A DNA stretch of 43,006 nucleotides. Origin: Desulfobulbus sp. GTDB lineage: Bacteria; Desulfobacterota; Desulfobulbia; Desulfobulbales; Desulfobulbaceae. The notes beneath the pieces are model-generated. The model had not been told where the DNA came from. It saw nothing but the letters and a program-made list of their open reading frames with translations, and did not search any database. The translations under genes were made by a program, and so were the position numbers. The stretch spans positions 1 through 43,006 of the forward strand of contig JAQUEZ010000032.1 of the NCBI GenBank assembly GCA_028684915.1. The letters run 5' to 3'. How positions within the stretch are numbered: the first letter of the stretch is position 1; the number at the start of each line of letters is the position of its first letter. This document shows positions 16,598 to 24,707 of the stretch, piece by piece.

Positions 16598-18598
16598 TTA
16601 GGCGAATCGCAGGGCGTTTTGGCGGATGCTTTGAAAGGTTTCCAGCATCTGCGCATACTGAAACGGTTTGCTGATATATCCGTTCATCCCTGCATCCAAG
16701 CACCGCTGTTGGTCTTTCTCCAGAGCATGAGCGGTCATGGCGATGATGGGAATACGTCTGCCGTTCAGCCGTTGTCGAAGTCTCAGCAGGACTTCTTCCG
16801 GAATGGCAACACGGAGTGCTTCCCCTTTTTCCAGTGCTCGAATTGCAGCTGTAGCCGTGAGGCCATCCATCTCCGGCATTTGCACATCCATGAGCACCAT
16901 ATCAAAATCATCTTCCGCCAATTTCTTCAGTGCTTCCAGTCCATTATTGGCCGTGGTGACCGGGTGAACATGCTCAAGCATCATCATGGCCACTTCTCGG
17001 TTTACCTCATTGTCGTCCACCAAGAGGATGCGCAGGTCGGAGAGCTGTTGTTCCATCGCCTGCGAGGAAGGGGCCATACCGGTCTCCATGACACCATTTG
17101 CCCGTTGTAGGTTGAGCGTGAAGTGGAAGCAGCTGCCTTTTTCTAGTTGGCTTTCAGCCCATATCTTGCCGCCCATCAGGGTGACGATCTGTTTGCAGAT
17201 TGACAGGCCAAGGCCGGTTCCGCCAAACTTTCGGGTACAGGAGGCATCGCCCTGTTCAAAACATTCGAAGATTCGTTCCACCATTTCCGGAGCAATACCG
17301 ATCCCGGTGTCGCGTATCTGGAAGTGCAGGTGGAGGCTGTCGTCGTCCGCCGGTGGAGCCCCCCCGTCCGCGCTTACCTCAATTCGGACCGAACCGGTTT
17401 GGGTGAACTTAATCGCATTGCCCACCAGGTTAACCAGAACCTGGCGCAGGCGCAAGTCGTCGCCTACAAGGAATTGAGGGAGATCGTCTTCAGTGATTTG
17501 GAGAAGTTGCACGCCTTTTTGTTGTGCTTGTACCTGAAGGGTCTTGACCACCTCTTCAATGCAGTCGCGAAGCAGAAAAGGCGCAGTCACTATTTGCATT
17601 TTTCCGGCTTCGAGCTTGGAAATATCGAGTATGTCGTTGAGGATGCGGAGCAGGTGGGTGGCAGAGTGGTGCACCTTGGTGATGTAGTCGCGTTGTTTAC
17701 TGTCGAGCTCGGTCTGCAAGGCTAGATAGGACATGCCCATGATCGCATTCATTGGCGTGCGGATTTCGTGGGACATGTTGGCAAGGAACGCACCCTTGGC
17801 GGCACTGGCATCTTCAGCGGTGAGCTTGGCCTCGATCAAGTCGTTTTCGATCTGTTTTTTTTCGGTAATGTCTATCGAGTATTCGATGACCTGGATCAGC
17901 TTCCCGCTCTGGTCATGGATGGGATAGCCGTGTACCTCGACGATTCGCTCTTCGTTTTGCCTGTTATAATGCACGTGTTGAACCACGGTGGGGGATCCAG
18001 TTTTTTTAATCTCAATAATCGGGCAGGGGTGGCGATCACCCCGACAGGGGAGGGGCTGCCCATGGGAGAGCATGTGGCAGAAACGCCCTTCTCCCAAAGG
18101 GGAAAAGCCAGCCACCGTGTTGGCGAGAATTATTTCGTAGGTCTCCGGATCAAGTACCAGGAACGGATGAGGCAGGGCATTAATCACTGAATGAAGAAAA
18201 TCGTTTTGGTGCAGGAGCTCATGCTGAGTTCGATTGAGACTGCGGTTGCTCTGGTTAAGCTCATCGGTACGTTTGGCGACTTCGAGCTCCAGGTTGTCGT
18301 TGAGTAGTTTCAGTTGATGCAGGGTGTTATCGGTCAGTGAGACAATCCCGTAAACAAAGAGGGAACCACAGAAAAAGATGGTGCTGATGAGCAACTGTAA
18401 GGGGAAATTGATTTGGGCAAACTGGATGAGGAGATAACCGCAATAGCCGAGAATAAAGAGACCGATCAATAGGGTCAGGATTCGCCACTTTGATTTGAGT
18501 GTGGTGGGAACAATACGGGAGAGATGGCGGCTGTTGTGTACGGAAACCAGCAATATTAAGGCGCCTGCTGCCACCATACCCGTCAGAATCCACTGCAT
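16598..18598 (-). CDS. hybrid sensor histidine kinase (3TM-PAS-HisKA-HATPase-REC)
   Basis: The 666-residue protein has three N-terminal membrane helices (about 7-20, 40-58, 67-86), a coiled coil, a PAS domain (about 132-250), and a kinase core with His277 (NMSHEIRTPMN). The ATPase boxes include DTGIGIAP and GGTGLGLSI. The C-terminal receiver has the phosphoacceptor in VLMDVQMPEMDG. The PAS domain carries cysteines at 174, 185 and 192, a pattern that could bind metal or heme or respond to redox state (inference). There is no Hpt domain. GGAGGAG precedes ATG by 11 nt. Confidence 0.9.
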   Translation of the reverse strand: MQWILTGMVAAGALILLVSVHNSRHLSRIVPTTLKSKWRILTLLIGLFILGYCGYLLIQFAQINFPLQLLISTIFFCGSLFVYGIVSLTDNTLHQLKLLNDNLELEVAKRTDELNQSNRSLNRTQHELLHQNDFLHSVINALPHPFLVLDPETYEIILANTVAGFSPLGEGRFCHMLSHGQPLPCRGDRHPCPIIEIKKTGSPTVVQHVHYNRQNEERIVEVHGYPIHDQSGKLIQVIEYSIDITEKKQIENDLIEAKLTAEDASAAKGAFLANMSHEIRTPMNAIMGMSYLALQTELDSKQRDYITKVHHSATHLLRILNDILDISKLEAGKMQIVTAPFLLRDCIEEVVKTLQVQAQQKGVQLLQITEDDLPQFLVGDDLRLRQVLVNLVGNAIKFTQTGSVRIEVSADGGAPPADDDSLHLHFQIRDTGIGIAPEMVERIFECFEQGDASCTRKFGGTGLGLSICKQIVTLMGGKIWAESQLEKGSCFHFTLNLQRANGVMETGMAPSSQAMEQQLSDLRILLVDDNEVNREVAMMMLEHVHPVTTANNGLEALKKLAEDDFDMVLMDVQMPEMDGLTATAAIRALEKGEALRVAIPEEVLLRLRQRLNGRRIPIIAMTAHALEKDQQRCLDAGMNGYISKPFQYAQMLETFQSIRQNALRFA

Positions 18599-18956
18599 GC
18601 GTTTATTGACTCCTCCTGAACAAAATCACAATGTGGCTGGAGTAGGGACCCCGGTGTACACAGGGCCAGAGAGGTGTTCCCTGCGCAGTCAATACCTGGG
18701 TGTCGCTCTTGTAAATAACCACGAGAACGACATTTTGTGTGGCGTGCGCCACTGTTTGGTAATGTATGGCATTTGCGAGGGTGGCTTATGATTAAGCCAA
18801 TAAGATTGTCGGCTTTTAGGATCGCCTTGACAAGGAAAAAGTCGAATGGAATCTGGGGGGCAAAGATTTTTGGGGCTCGAGCGGAATAAGGAGGTGTGGA
18901 GGGTCAGGGGAAAGTTTCGGAGTTCCAGGGGAGGAGAGGGGCGCGAAAAAAAGAAA
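18599..18956. other. intergenic sequence upstream of hybrid kinase, no gene seen
   Basis: It holds the promoter side of the leftward kinase and a tight GTGGCG/CGCCAC inverted repeat near 18740. The right part is G-rich on this strand. Open frames here lack ribosome binding sites and are continuations of antisense frames. Confidence 0.5.
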
Positions 18957-18987
18957 AACCCTCGAGAATCGTCGACTCTCGAGGGTT
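18957..18987 (-). terminator. rho-independent terminator, probable original tRNA-Leu terminator
   Basis: AACCCTCGAGA (18957-18967) and TCTCGAGGGTT (18977-18987) form an 11-bp stem. On the minus strand it is followed by T-rich sequence (complement of GAAAAAAAGAAAAA). It lies 33 nt beyond the decayed tRNA-Leu 3' end at 19021, matching the 34-nt spacing between the intact tRNA and its present terminator at 33027-33064. It is thus probably the terminator the tRNA had before the element inserted. Confidence 0.75.
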
Positions 18988-19020
18988 AAAATGGCTTTTG
19001 CAAGTCATTTGCAATTAAAA

Positions 19021-19043
19021 TGGTGCGAAGAGAGGAGCCGAAC
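19021..19043 (-). repeat. attL: degenerate tRNA-Leu 3' end
   Basis: The sequence matches 33099-33122 (CCA end through the T-loop of tRNA-Leu) at 20 of 24 positions with one deletion. The longest shared block is CGAAGAGA, the likely crossover region. The deletion falls in the acceptor strand, so this copy cannot be part of a working tRNA. Confidence 0.65.
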
Positions 19044-19108
19044 AAAATCGACATATTACAATAATTTCATCCATTTGAAGCGCTGGAAAAAATTCGCCGT
19101 TCTCAATA

Positions 19109-19130
19109 TACCCGGTTTTGTACCCGGTTT
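19109..19130. repeat. paired TACCCGGTTT repeats, possible integrase arm sites (left)
   Basis: TACCCGGTTT occurs at 19109 and 19121, 12 bp apart. The right end has TACCC(T)GGTTT / TACCCGG at 32956 and 32968, also 12 bp apart and in the same orientation. The matching spacing at both ends suggests arm-type binding sites. Confidence 0.45.
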
Positions 19131-19301
19131 ATGCAATCCTTAGGGTACATTGGTCCCGCCAACAAGTATTTACTCAAGGGTTTCTCTACCATGAAATTGG
19201 TTTTCTTACCAGAGCGGGCTTATGCCATTCAGTGGAATTATTGCTGCTCTGCTTATGTCTCACTATTTACAATAAATGAGATTTATCGATGACAATGTCT
19301 C

Positions 19302-19373
19302 ACAATTGAGCCTTATAGAGCTCCTTGCTCTTCTAAGCCGTGGGTCAGGGGGGCAAATCCCTTCTGGAGTTCA
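19302..19373 (+). pseudogene. decayed tRNA-Arg(TCT)-like sequence
   Basis: A D-arm-like CAATTGAGCC...AGAGC is followed by CTTCTAAGCCGTGGGTC (anticodon-loop form with TCT) and AGGGG-GGCAAAT-CCCTT, a T-arm whose invariant TTC is changed to GGC. The 5' acceptor strand is missing and the anticodon stem is shortened by a base. It looks like a tRNA remnant, possibly from an earlier integration event. Confidence 0.35.
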
Positions 19374-19528
19374 AGTAACTACATGTAATTAGTATTTTTT
19401 ACTGAGTGGCTATTTTAATTTTGTGTCCGAAAGGTAAAAAATCATGGCAATCGAGGAAAATTGGCAAATTATTTTTACTTTATCCTGGCTATGCTGTTTA
19501 TTTAGCACTAATTTTTATAGGGACATTT

Positions 19529-19556
19529 TTGCCTTGTAAAATATAGGCAGTATAAT
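19529..19556 (+). promoter_or_regulatory. predicted sigma-70 promoter for the deaminase operon
   Basis: TTGCCT (19529-19534), a 16-nt spacer, and a perfect TATAAT (19551-19556). Transcription would start near 19563, leaving about 150 nt of leader before the deaminase start. Confidence 0.6.
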
Positions 19557-19562
19557 AGGATT

Positions 19563-19712
19563 CAGGGAATAAGGTTACCTCCTAGCTTTTAATCTTCATA
19601 AAGATTATCATTTTTGTTATGAACAAAGTGTTAAAATAGTTTTTTTTGGTTAAATGGGAAATTCCAGGAATTGCACTCCTCAAATTAGATAACACAATCA
19701 AAAGAGAATATT
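19563..19712 (+). ncRNA. structured leader, candidate AvcI-like inhibitory RNA
   Basis: About 150 nt of untranslated sequence lies between the promoter and the deaminase start. It contains a hairpin TAATCTT/AAGATTA (19590-19607), TTGTT/AACAA (19614-19626), a run of eight T (19640-19647) and a palindrome AATTCC-A-GGAATT (19660-19672). In Vibrio cholerae, avcD is preceded on the same strand by the small RNA AvcI, which holds the deaminase inactive. Position and size fit that role here. There is no sequence comparison behind this, so it is an inference. Confidence 0.4.
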
Positions 19713-21296
19713 ATGAGCGAACCTCATCGATTATACAATCTTGTTATTGGTTTATCTGGCCCATATGGATCTGGGTGCAGCTCAGTTGCTGAAGAGCTTA
19801 CAAGGATATTAAATGACTGGCCTGGGTGCAAAGCAATACGGATACAAGTTTCAAAATTAATATCAATTTGGTCCGATAAATTACTAGATATAAAAGATGA
19901 CCTGGATGGACTTAACGATACCGATAGAAGGAAAAACCTACAGCAATACGGGAATTTAATAAGAAGTAAAATAGATAAAGAAGCTGTTGGTCATTTAATA
20001 GTTCATGAAATATACAAAATTGGCAAAGATATTGAAAATTCTCCAACATTATCATTATCAATAGGAACTATTATATTTATAATTGATAGTCTCAAAAATT
20101 TTAATGATCTTGTTTGCCTAAGAAAAGTGTACAAAGATGAATTCTTTTTTTGCTTTGTTAATTCTAACAATGATATTAGATGGCAAAGAATGAGGAACTA
20201 TAGATCATGGTCAGATAAAAGAAAATCAGATTTTCAAAAATTAGATGATATAGATAGCGATGAAAAATTAGTTGATCCCAATGTAGGAAATAGCGGACAG
20301 CAAGTAAAAAAATTATCTTCTCATGCAGATTATTATTTTGTAAACAATTCAACGAGAGAAAATTTACAGCATTCTGTTTCTAGGCTTACACATCTTTTAT
20401 TTGGCCACGGAATTAACCAACCGACAAACGATGAAAGATGCATGCATTTAGCATTTTCCAGCGCTAATAGCTCAGCATGCCTAAGTAGACAAGTAGGGGC
20501 TGCTATATTCACAAGCGACGGAAATATATTAGCGGTAGGCCATAACGATGTCCCAAGATCAAAAGGTGGTTTATATACAATAGAAGATGGAAACGATCAC
20601 CGTTGTTTAAATGTTGGAGATAGACGATGTATCAACGACACAAACAAAGAAGAAAGATTCAACAACTTAACAAACAGCATATGCGACAAACTCTTAGAAG
20701 AATTCAACTCTCTAAATAAAGATAGAGTAAAAGAGATAATTTCTTCAATAGTTGAAATATCAGAATTTAAAGACGCGACAGAATATTGCCGCGCTGTTCA
20801 CGCTGAAATGGACGCATTGTTAAGTGTTTGCAGGAACTTAAGTGGATCCACGATAGGAAGCACCGTTTACGTCACAACCCAGCCATGCCACAATTGTGTC
20901 AAGCATCTAATTTGCGCTGGCGTGTCGAGAGTTGTCTACATTGAACCATACCCCAAGAGCCTCGGAGAAGAGCTCCATTCAGATGCCATCACCCTTAATC
21001 CTCAGTCTGAAAATAATTGCGAAGAAAAAACCGCCTTTGTTCCATATCAGGGTATCGCTCCCAAGCGGTTTCATGATATCTTTAATATGGATGTAAAAAG
21101 AAAAGAGAAAGATGGGAGAATGTGCTATACAGACAAAAATACCTTGGCGTTCTCTCCGAAGTTTTCTAAAAAAACCGAGAAACGATCGAGGGTCGATATT
21201 GCTAATGTTTCAGGTATTTTCCTGAACGAACTGAAGGTGGCTTCATTCATTTTAGGGCGATTAGATTCCAAAGGAGAGGGCGATGGAAACGACTGA
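19713..21296 (+). CDS. anti-phage dCTP/dCMP deaminase, DcdV/AvcD type (P-loop + cytidine deaminase)
   Basis: The 527-residue protein has an N-terminal nucleotide-kinase-like P-loop domain (G16-PYGSGCS, residues 16-23) over about 230 residues. The C-terminal zinc deaminase domain has the HAE motif at 363-365 and PCxxC at 391-395. This fusion and length match DcdV/AvcD, which deaminates dC nucleotides on phage infection and starves phage DNA synthesis. All catalytic zinc ligands and the P-loop are intact. Codon use is markedly AT-rich compared with neighbours, a sign of recent acquisition. The ribosome binding site is weak (AAGAGA), consistent with tight control. The gene overlaps the next one by 14 bp. 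Confidence 0.85.
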   Translation: MSEPHRLYNLVIGLSGPYGSGCSSVAEELTRILNDWPGCKAIRIQVSKLISIWSDKLLDIKDDLDGLNDTDRRKNLQQYGNLIRSKIDKEAVGHLIVHEIYKIGKDIENSPTLSLSIGTIIFIIDSLKNFNDLVCLRKVYKDEFFFCFVNSNNDIRWQRMRNYRSWSDKRKSDFQKLDDIDSDEKLVDPNVGNSGQQVKKLSSHADYYFVNNSTRENLQHSVSRLTHLLFGHGINQPTNDERCMHLAFSSANSSACLSRQVGAAIFTSDGNILAVGHNDVPRSKGGLYTIEDGNDHRCLNVGDRRCINDTNKEERFNNLTNSICDKLLEEFNSLNKDRVKEIISSIVEISEFKDATEYCRAVHAEMDALLSVCRNLSGSTIGSTVYVTTQPCHNCVKHLICAGVSRVVYIEPYPKSLGEELHSDAITLNPQSENNCEEKTAFVPYQGIAPKRFHDIFNMDVKRKEKDGRMCYTDKNTLAFSPKFSKKTEKRSRVDIANVSGIFLNELKVASFILGRLDSKGEGDGND

Positions 21297-21468
21297 AAAA
21301 AGTTATCCAGTAACTCACAAGGAAAGGGAGGAATGGTTAAACGAACGCATTTCTCTCTGTCGTGATGCCACGCGGGATATTCAGAGAATTCATGAATGGG
21401 CATCTCGGGAGAGTGTCAAAATCCAAAATTTATCTCCGCAAGACCCACGTATATTGATGAACTCCTAA
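21283..21468 (+). CDS. 61-residue protein co-transcribed with the deaminase
   Basis: AAGGAG lies seven bases before ATG and the frame overlaps the deaminase end by 14 bp, so co-expression is strongly indicated. The peptide is charged and mostly helical by composition (residues 10-48), with no signal peptide or membrane segment. It is not recognised. The terminator at 21496-21522 closes the operon after it. It could modulate the deaminase or be an independent small defence or toxin component; this is inference from position. Confidence 0.65.
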   Translation: METTEKSYPVTHKEREEWLNERISLCRDATRDIQRIHEWASRESVKIQNLSPQDPRILMNS

Positions 21469-21495
21469 CTCCCTGCGGTTATATAATGGATCCAT

Positions 21496-21522
21496 AAAAA
21501 GCCCCGTATTTTGGGGCTTTTT
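21496..21522. terminator. strong rho-independent terminator, probably bidirectional
   Basis: AAAAAGCCCC (21496-21505) pairs with GGGGCTTTTT (21513-21522) around GTATTTT. T-tracts flank it on both strands, so it can end the deaminase operon and the leftward primase operon. Confidence 0.88.
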
Positions 21523-21533
21523 ATTATTGCTAA

Positions 21534-21677
21534 CCTCACCTCCTCGCTGAAATCGTCGGCAAACATAGCCAGTTTAAATCGCAGATCGCTGAACAAGTTT
21601 GGTTCGGCGTAGCGGAGTCGGGCCACCTCCTCGTGGGGCAGTTTTCGGTGCAGTTCCAGAATCACTGCTCTATTCAT
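21534..21677 (-). pseudogene. fragment of a second DUF3631-type primase/helicase gene
   Basis: About 48 codons match an internal part of the primase at 21892-24078 (shared HEEVARLRYAEP, then LFS.LR.KLA..ADD). The rest of the gene is missing on both sides and the frame runs into unrelated sequence. It differs at many positions from the intact copy, so it came from a related element and not from a recent local duplication. Confidence 0.7.
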
Positions 21678-21700
21678 CAACCTTTCATCCCCCCTTCTAT

Positions 21701-21904
21701 CCGTAACAGCGTAACATCTTCGATAAAACGGAAAGATAAGCTGTGATAAATCCGTAACCGTTACCGTAACACCATGCTCAATCCGTAACTTATCACGCAT
21801 TGCCCGATTGTTCGGCCATCCCATCAGTTACGGTAACAATCCGTCACGTTACGGAAGCTGTTACGCCGTAAAGCATGCTCATTCCGTGTTGTTACGCTGT
21901 TACG
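21701..21904. repeat. CGTAAC/GTTACG repeat array at the end of the primase gene
   Basis: Forward CGTAAC occurs at 21702, 21710, 21753, 21765 and 21784. The inverted form GTTACG occurs at 21827 (within a GTTACGGTAAC palindrome), 21848, 21860, 21891 and 21899. The array overlaps the last codons of the primase. The forward copies lie in the left half and the inverted ones in the right half. This resembles an iteron or initiator binding array. Confidence 0.7.
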
Positions 21905-24078
21905 GATAAAACACCAGGCTCCAATGGTATATACCGGGAAAAGGCCTCCTCGAATTGTTTCATCTCATATCCTTTGGCCAGGCCCGCATGCCGAAAACGA
22001 AGCGTGGTGCTGGCAATATCATACCCTTTCAGCTTGTTTGCCAATTGCCTTGGGGTGATAGCGTTGCCACGGTTGTAGGTCAACCAGGCCTTTTCTTCAT
22101 CATCGCATAAGGCTCTGATCATATCGACCGTGCTGATCCGTTCAACTTCTTTTGTCTCAAAGATTTCCCTGATATCGGACAATAGCTCCACCCCGATGGT
22201 CTGGGACGGCGTGGAGCTGCAGGATAGCTTGATTGCTGCTCTGGTTGTAATCTCGGGCCATTGCCCACCGGCAACTGCGGCAATAGCCAGAAGGGGTTCC
22301 CAGTTGTCCTGGGCGCGGTCGTTCAAGCAAGATGGCAGCGAAGGCCGGGACATCCCGACCAGTTCGCTGTAATCATCAGCCATCCGGGCTAGTTTCGAGC
22401 GCAGGTTACTGAACAGGTCGGGCTCTGCATAACGCAGCCGGGCCACCTCCTCATGGGGCAGTTTGCGGCGCAGCTCCAGGACCACCGACCGGTCCATGAT
22501 AGTATCAGCAACGTGGCCAATTCCGGCCAAGGCCTTTGCGCCCCAGGTGTTAAACTTGGCTGGGGTGAAATTTTCACCCACGGTGCGGATAACATAGGCC
22601 GATTCCCTGGTGTGGCCACTGTTGATGATACCGCGTAGTTCCTCATTGTCTTTCATGAAGGCGTCGGCCTCGTCGATCAGCAAGGTTGGTTGCCATGCGT
22701 CGATGGCCCGGTACAATGCCGCCGGGGAAATGCTGCTTGCGGTCAATGCCCGTGCCGATAACCTCCCCAGGAGAAACAATAGTTGCGATTTACCGCACCG
22801 TTTCTCAGGCGCGGTGATAACCGCCAAGGGCGCCACCTGCACCACGTTAATGAACCAGGTCATGGCCGACCAGAGCGCCACGGCCTGGGCCACTTCATCT
22901 GAGCAAACAATAAACCTCTGTATGGTCGTTGCGATATCGGTCAGTAGTTGAGCCGGTTCGATAGGATCCGGCCATGGGTCTGGTTCATCAAAAGGCAGGA
23001 TGCTTTCATTCTGCCCCCTCCCTGCTTCTCTGACCGCTTTGTCCAGGGCAGAGGCTCGCACGCCAAGAGCCTCGGCAACCGCATGCCGTTTTTGTTCGTA
23101 TTCAATGGCCGACAAACCTGCCAGATAGCAGATCATGGCTTCTGGGTCGTTCCCTTCCGGTTCGCTCTCTTTGCCCCCTTGCTGGCCATCGATTGGTTGT
23201 GCGTTCTCAATGGCCTGTTTGACCGCATCAGCCCCTTGCTCGTGCCACAGGTCGCAAAAATCGGCCTTCTTACCCATGCCAGGAAACGCAATCAAGCCGC
23301 CGACCGATCCGGCGGCAGCGGTGGCAGCCTTGATGCCGGGATTGGTTTCATTGCCCGGTTTTTGGTCGTCATCGGCGCAAATGGTGATCGTACGCCCTGG
23401 GTGTCGTAGGCGGATTATCACCGCAACATGCGCCAGATTCGAGGCGGAGAAGGCCACCACCACCGGATAACCGGTAGCCGTGTGGATTGCAGCGCCCGTG
23501 GCCCAACCCTCGGCCAGGCATATTGGCGTTGTGGATGTCATGTCGCCAAGGGGGCAATATAGCCCGGTGACGGTGGCCCCCTTCAAAAACATCTTCTTCC
23601 CATCGGGATTGATTGTCTGTAGGGAGCGCACCGCGCCTCCCTGGTCGTACATTGGCACCAAAAGCAGGTTCCCTTCCTGGCGTAAGCCCTGCCCGCAAAG
23701 CTTCTTGGTGGAAAGGTAAGGGTGCTCCGCGTTGACCGGCCCGGCAGCATCCCACCGCCTGGCGGACTCGGCGGCAACCGTTTCCGGATTCAGCCCGCTC
23801 TGTTTGTTCTTCTCTTTGGCGTGTCTTCTGGGAGCTTGCCCGTGCCGGTACTCTGTGGTGTAAGGCTCAGGCCACAGCCCGCGGATTCGCAAGGCGGTGA
23901 TGACATCCTGCTGGGAGCAACCAGCCATGCACTTTACCAGCAGTTGGCCGTTTTCTCCAAGATCGACCGACAAAGACGGCTCCTGGTCGTCATGTGCCGG
24001 GCAATGGCACATCCAGCCGCCTCCTTGTTTATTTTTGCCGCCCAAGGCCTGGCCGATACGATCAAGATATCCTTTCAT
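21892..24078 (-). CDS. CHC2 zinc finger-TOPRIM-DUF3631 primase-helicase
   Basis: The 728-residue protein begins with a CHC2-type zinc site (C26, H29, C50, C54). A TOPRIM domain follows, with the acidic residue in LAEGWATG (E190) and DDD at 236-238. The C-terminal DUF3631 ATPase has Walker A PEKRCGKS (about 424-431) and Walker B LLIDEAD (about 466-472). It should prime and unwind DNA for replication of the element, in the manner of the P4 alpha protein. ATG 24078 with GAGGTG upstream is chosen over longer in-frame starts. It overlaps the preceding small gene by 17 bp, completing a four-gene operon. Confidence 0.85.
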   Translation of the reverse strand: MKGYLDRIGQALGGKNKQGGGWMCHCPAHDDQEPSLSVDLGENGQLLVKCMAGCSQQDVITALRIRGLWPEPYTTEYRHGQAPRRHAKEKNKQSGLNPETVAAESARRWDAAGPVNAEHPYLSTKKLCGQGLRQEGNLLLVPMYDQGGAVRSLQTINPDGKKMFLKGATVTGLYCPLGDMTSTTPICLAEGWATGAAIHTATGYPVVVAFSASNLAHVAVIIRLRHPGRTITICADDDQKPGNETNPGIKAATAAAGSVGGLIAFPGMGKKADFCDLWHEQGADAVKQAIENAQPIDGQQGGKESEPEGNDPEAMICYLAGLSAIEYEQKRHAVAEALGVRASALDKAVREAGRGQNESILPFDEPDPWPDPIEPAQLLTDIATTIQRFIVCSDEVAQAVALWSAMTWFINVVQVAPLAVITAPEKRCGKSQLLFLLGRLSARALTASSISPAALYRAIDAWQPTLLIDEADAFMKDNEELRGIINSGHTRESAYVIRTVGENFTPAKFNTWGAKALAGIGHVADTIMDRSVVLELRRKLPHEEVARLRYAEPDLFSNLRSKLARMADDYSELVGMSRPSLPSCLNDRAQDNWEPLLAIAAVAGGQWPEITTRAAIKLSCSSTPSQTIGVELLSDIREIFETKEVERISTVDMIRALCDDEEKAWLTYNRGNAITPRQLANKLKGYDIASTTLRFRHAGLAKGYEMKQFEEAFSRYIPLEPGVLSVTA

Positions 24079-24346
24079 GCGGCACCTCGTCGTTTTGTAA
24101 CAATGATTTCGTATGCCAGGTGTTGATCTCGTCTTGTACTTCCTCGGCCAGGAACAATGCCGCCTCAACAGCCCTCAACAGATGCCCGGCAGAAACCGTC
24201 TGGCAGGCGGCGTCCGGATCAATGGCACACCGCAAAACGCCCAAGATGCCAAGAACCATGTCGATTGCCTCGTTTGCCTTATCGTAGGGGGTGCCTCTTT
24301 GGATAGCGTTATGCAGCGGGGAGTGATTTGGTTTATTCGTGATCAT
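24062..24346 (-). CDS. 94-residue hypothetical protein
   Basis: It starts in an ATGA overlap with the gene before it, with GAGGGGG upstream, and overlaps the primase start by 17 bp. The soluble peptide is not recognised. Its C-terminal half is alanine- and leucine-rich and probably helical (AVEAALFLAEEVQDEINTW). The coupling suggests a role alongside the primase. Confidence 0.65.
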   Translation of the reverse strand: MITNKPNHSPLHNAIQRGTPYDKANEAIDMVLGILGVLRCAIDPDAACQTVSAGHLLRAVEAALFLAEEVQDEINTWHTKSLLQNDEVPHERIS

Positions 24347-24705
24347 TTTTCCCCCTCACCGTTTTGCTTAGTTTTTTGGGAACCATGGTAGAACTCCTGT
24401 GCGGCAGGATCGGCAAAGGAGGTGTTTTCATCAAGGATCTCGTCTACCTCGGTGAATGATTCGCCAAGATAGTTTGCTATCATCTCAAAGAGTGCCCCGG
24501 TTCCATACCTGGTGGTGGCGCTGTTTTTAAATGCCACTATCTCCTCTGAGCGTGGTTTTGAATCGTCGATGGCCGAATACAAATCCCTCATCATGTTGCA
24601 CACCCGGATAACCTGGTCAGTTTTCATGATGTACAGGTTGAGAGTGGAAAGGTCTCCGCCGTTCAGCGTGAGCTTGTTGTCCCAGTGCATGTGCTCTTCT
24701 TTCAT
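24343..24705 (-). CDS. 120-residue hypothetical protein
   Basis: Start ATG 24705 follows GGAGGTG and overlaps the stop region of the preceding gene. The stop overlaps the next gene by four bases. The protein is acidic and soluble with a Lys-rich tail. Not recognised. Confidence 0.65.
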   Translation of the reverse strand: MKEEHMHWDNKLTLNGGDLSTLNLYIMKTDQVIRVCNMMRDLYSAIDDSKPRSEEIVAFKNSATTRYGTGALFEMIANYLGESFTEVDEILDENTSFADPAAQEFYHGSQKTKQNGEGEK

Positions 24706-24707
24706 GG

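Noticed and set aside
16568..17725. Several long rightward frames
   Set aside because: They are antisense shadows of the hybrid kinase, whose frame shows complete domains.
21678..21824. Upstream part of the 119-codon leftward frame
   Set aside because: Only codons 50-97 resemble a primase; the rest reads through the CGTAAC array.
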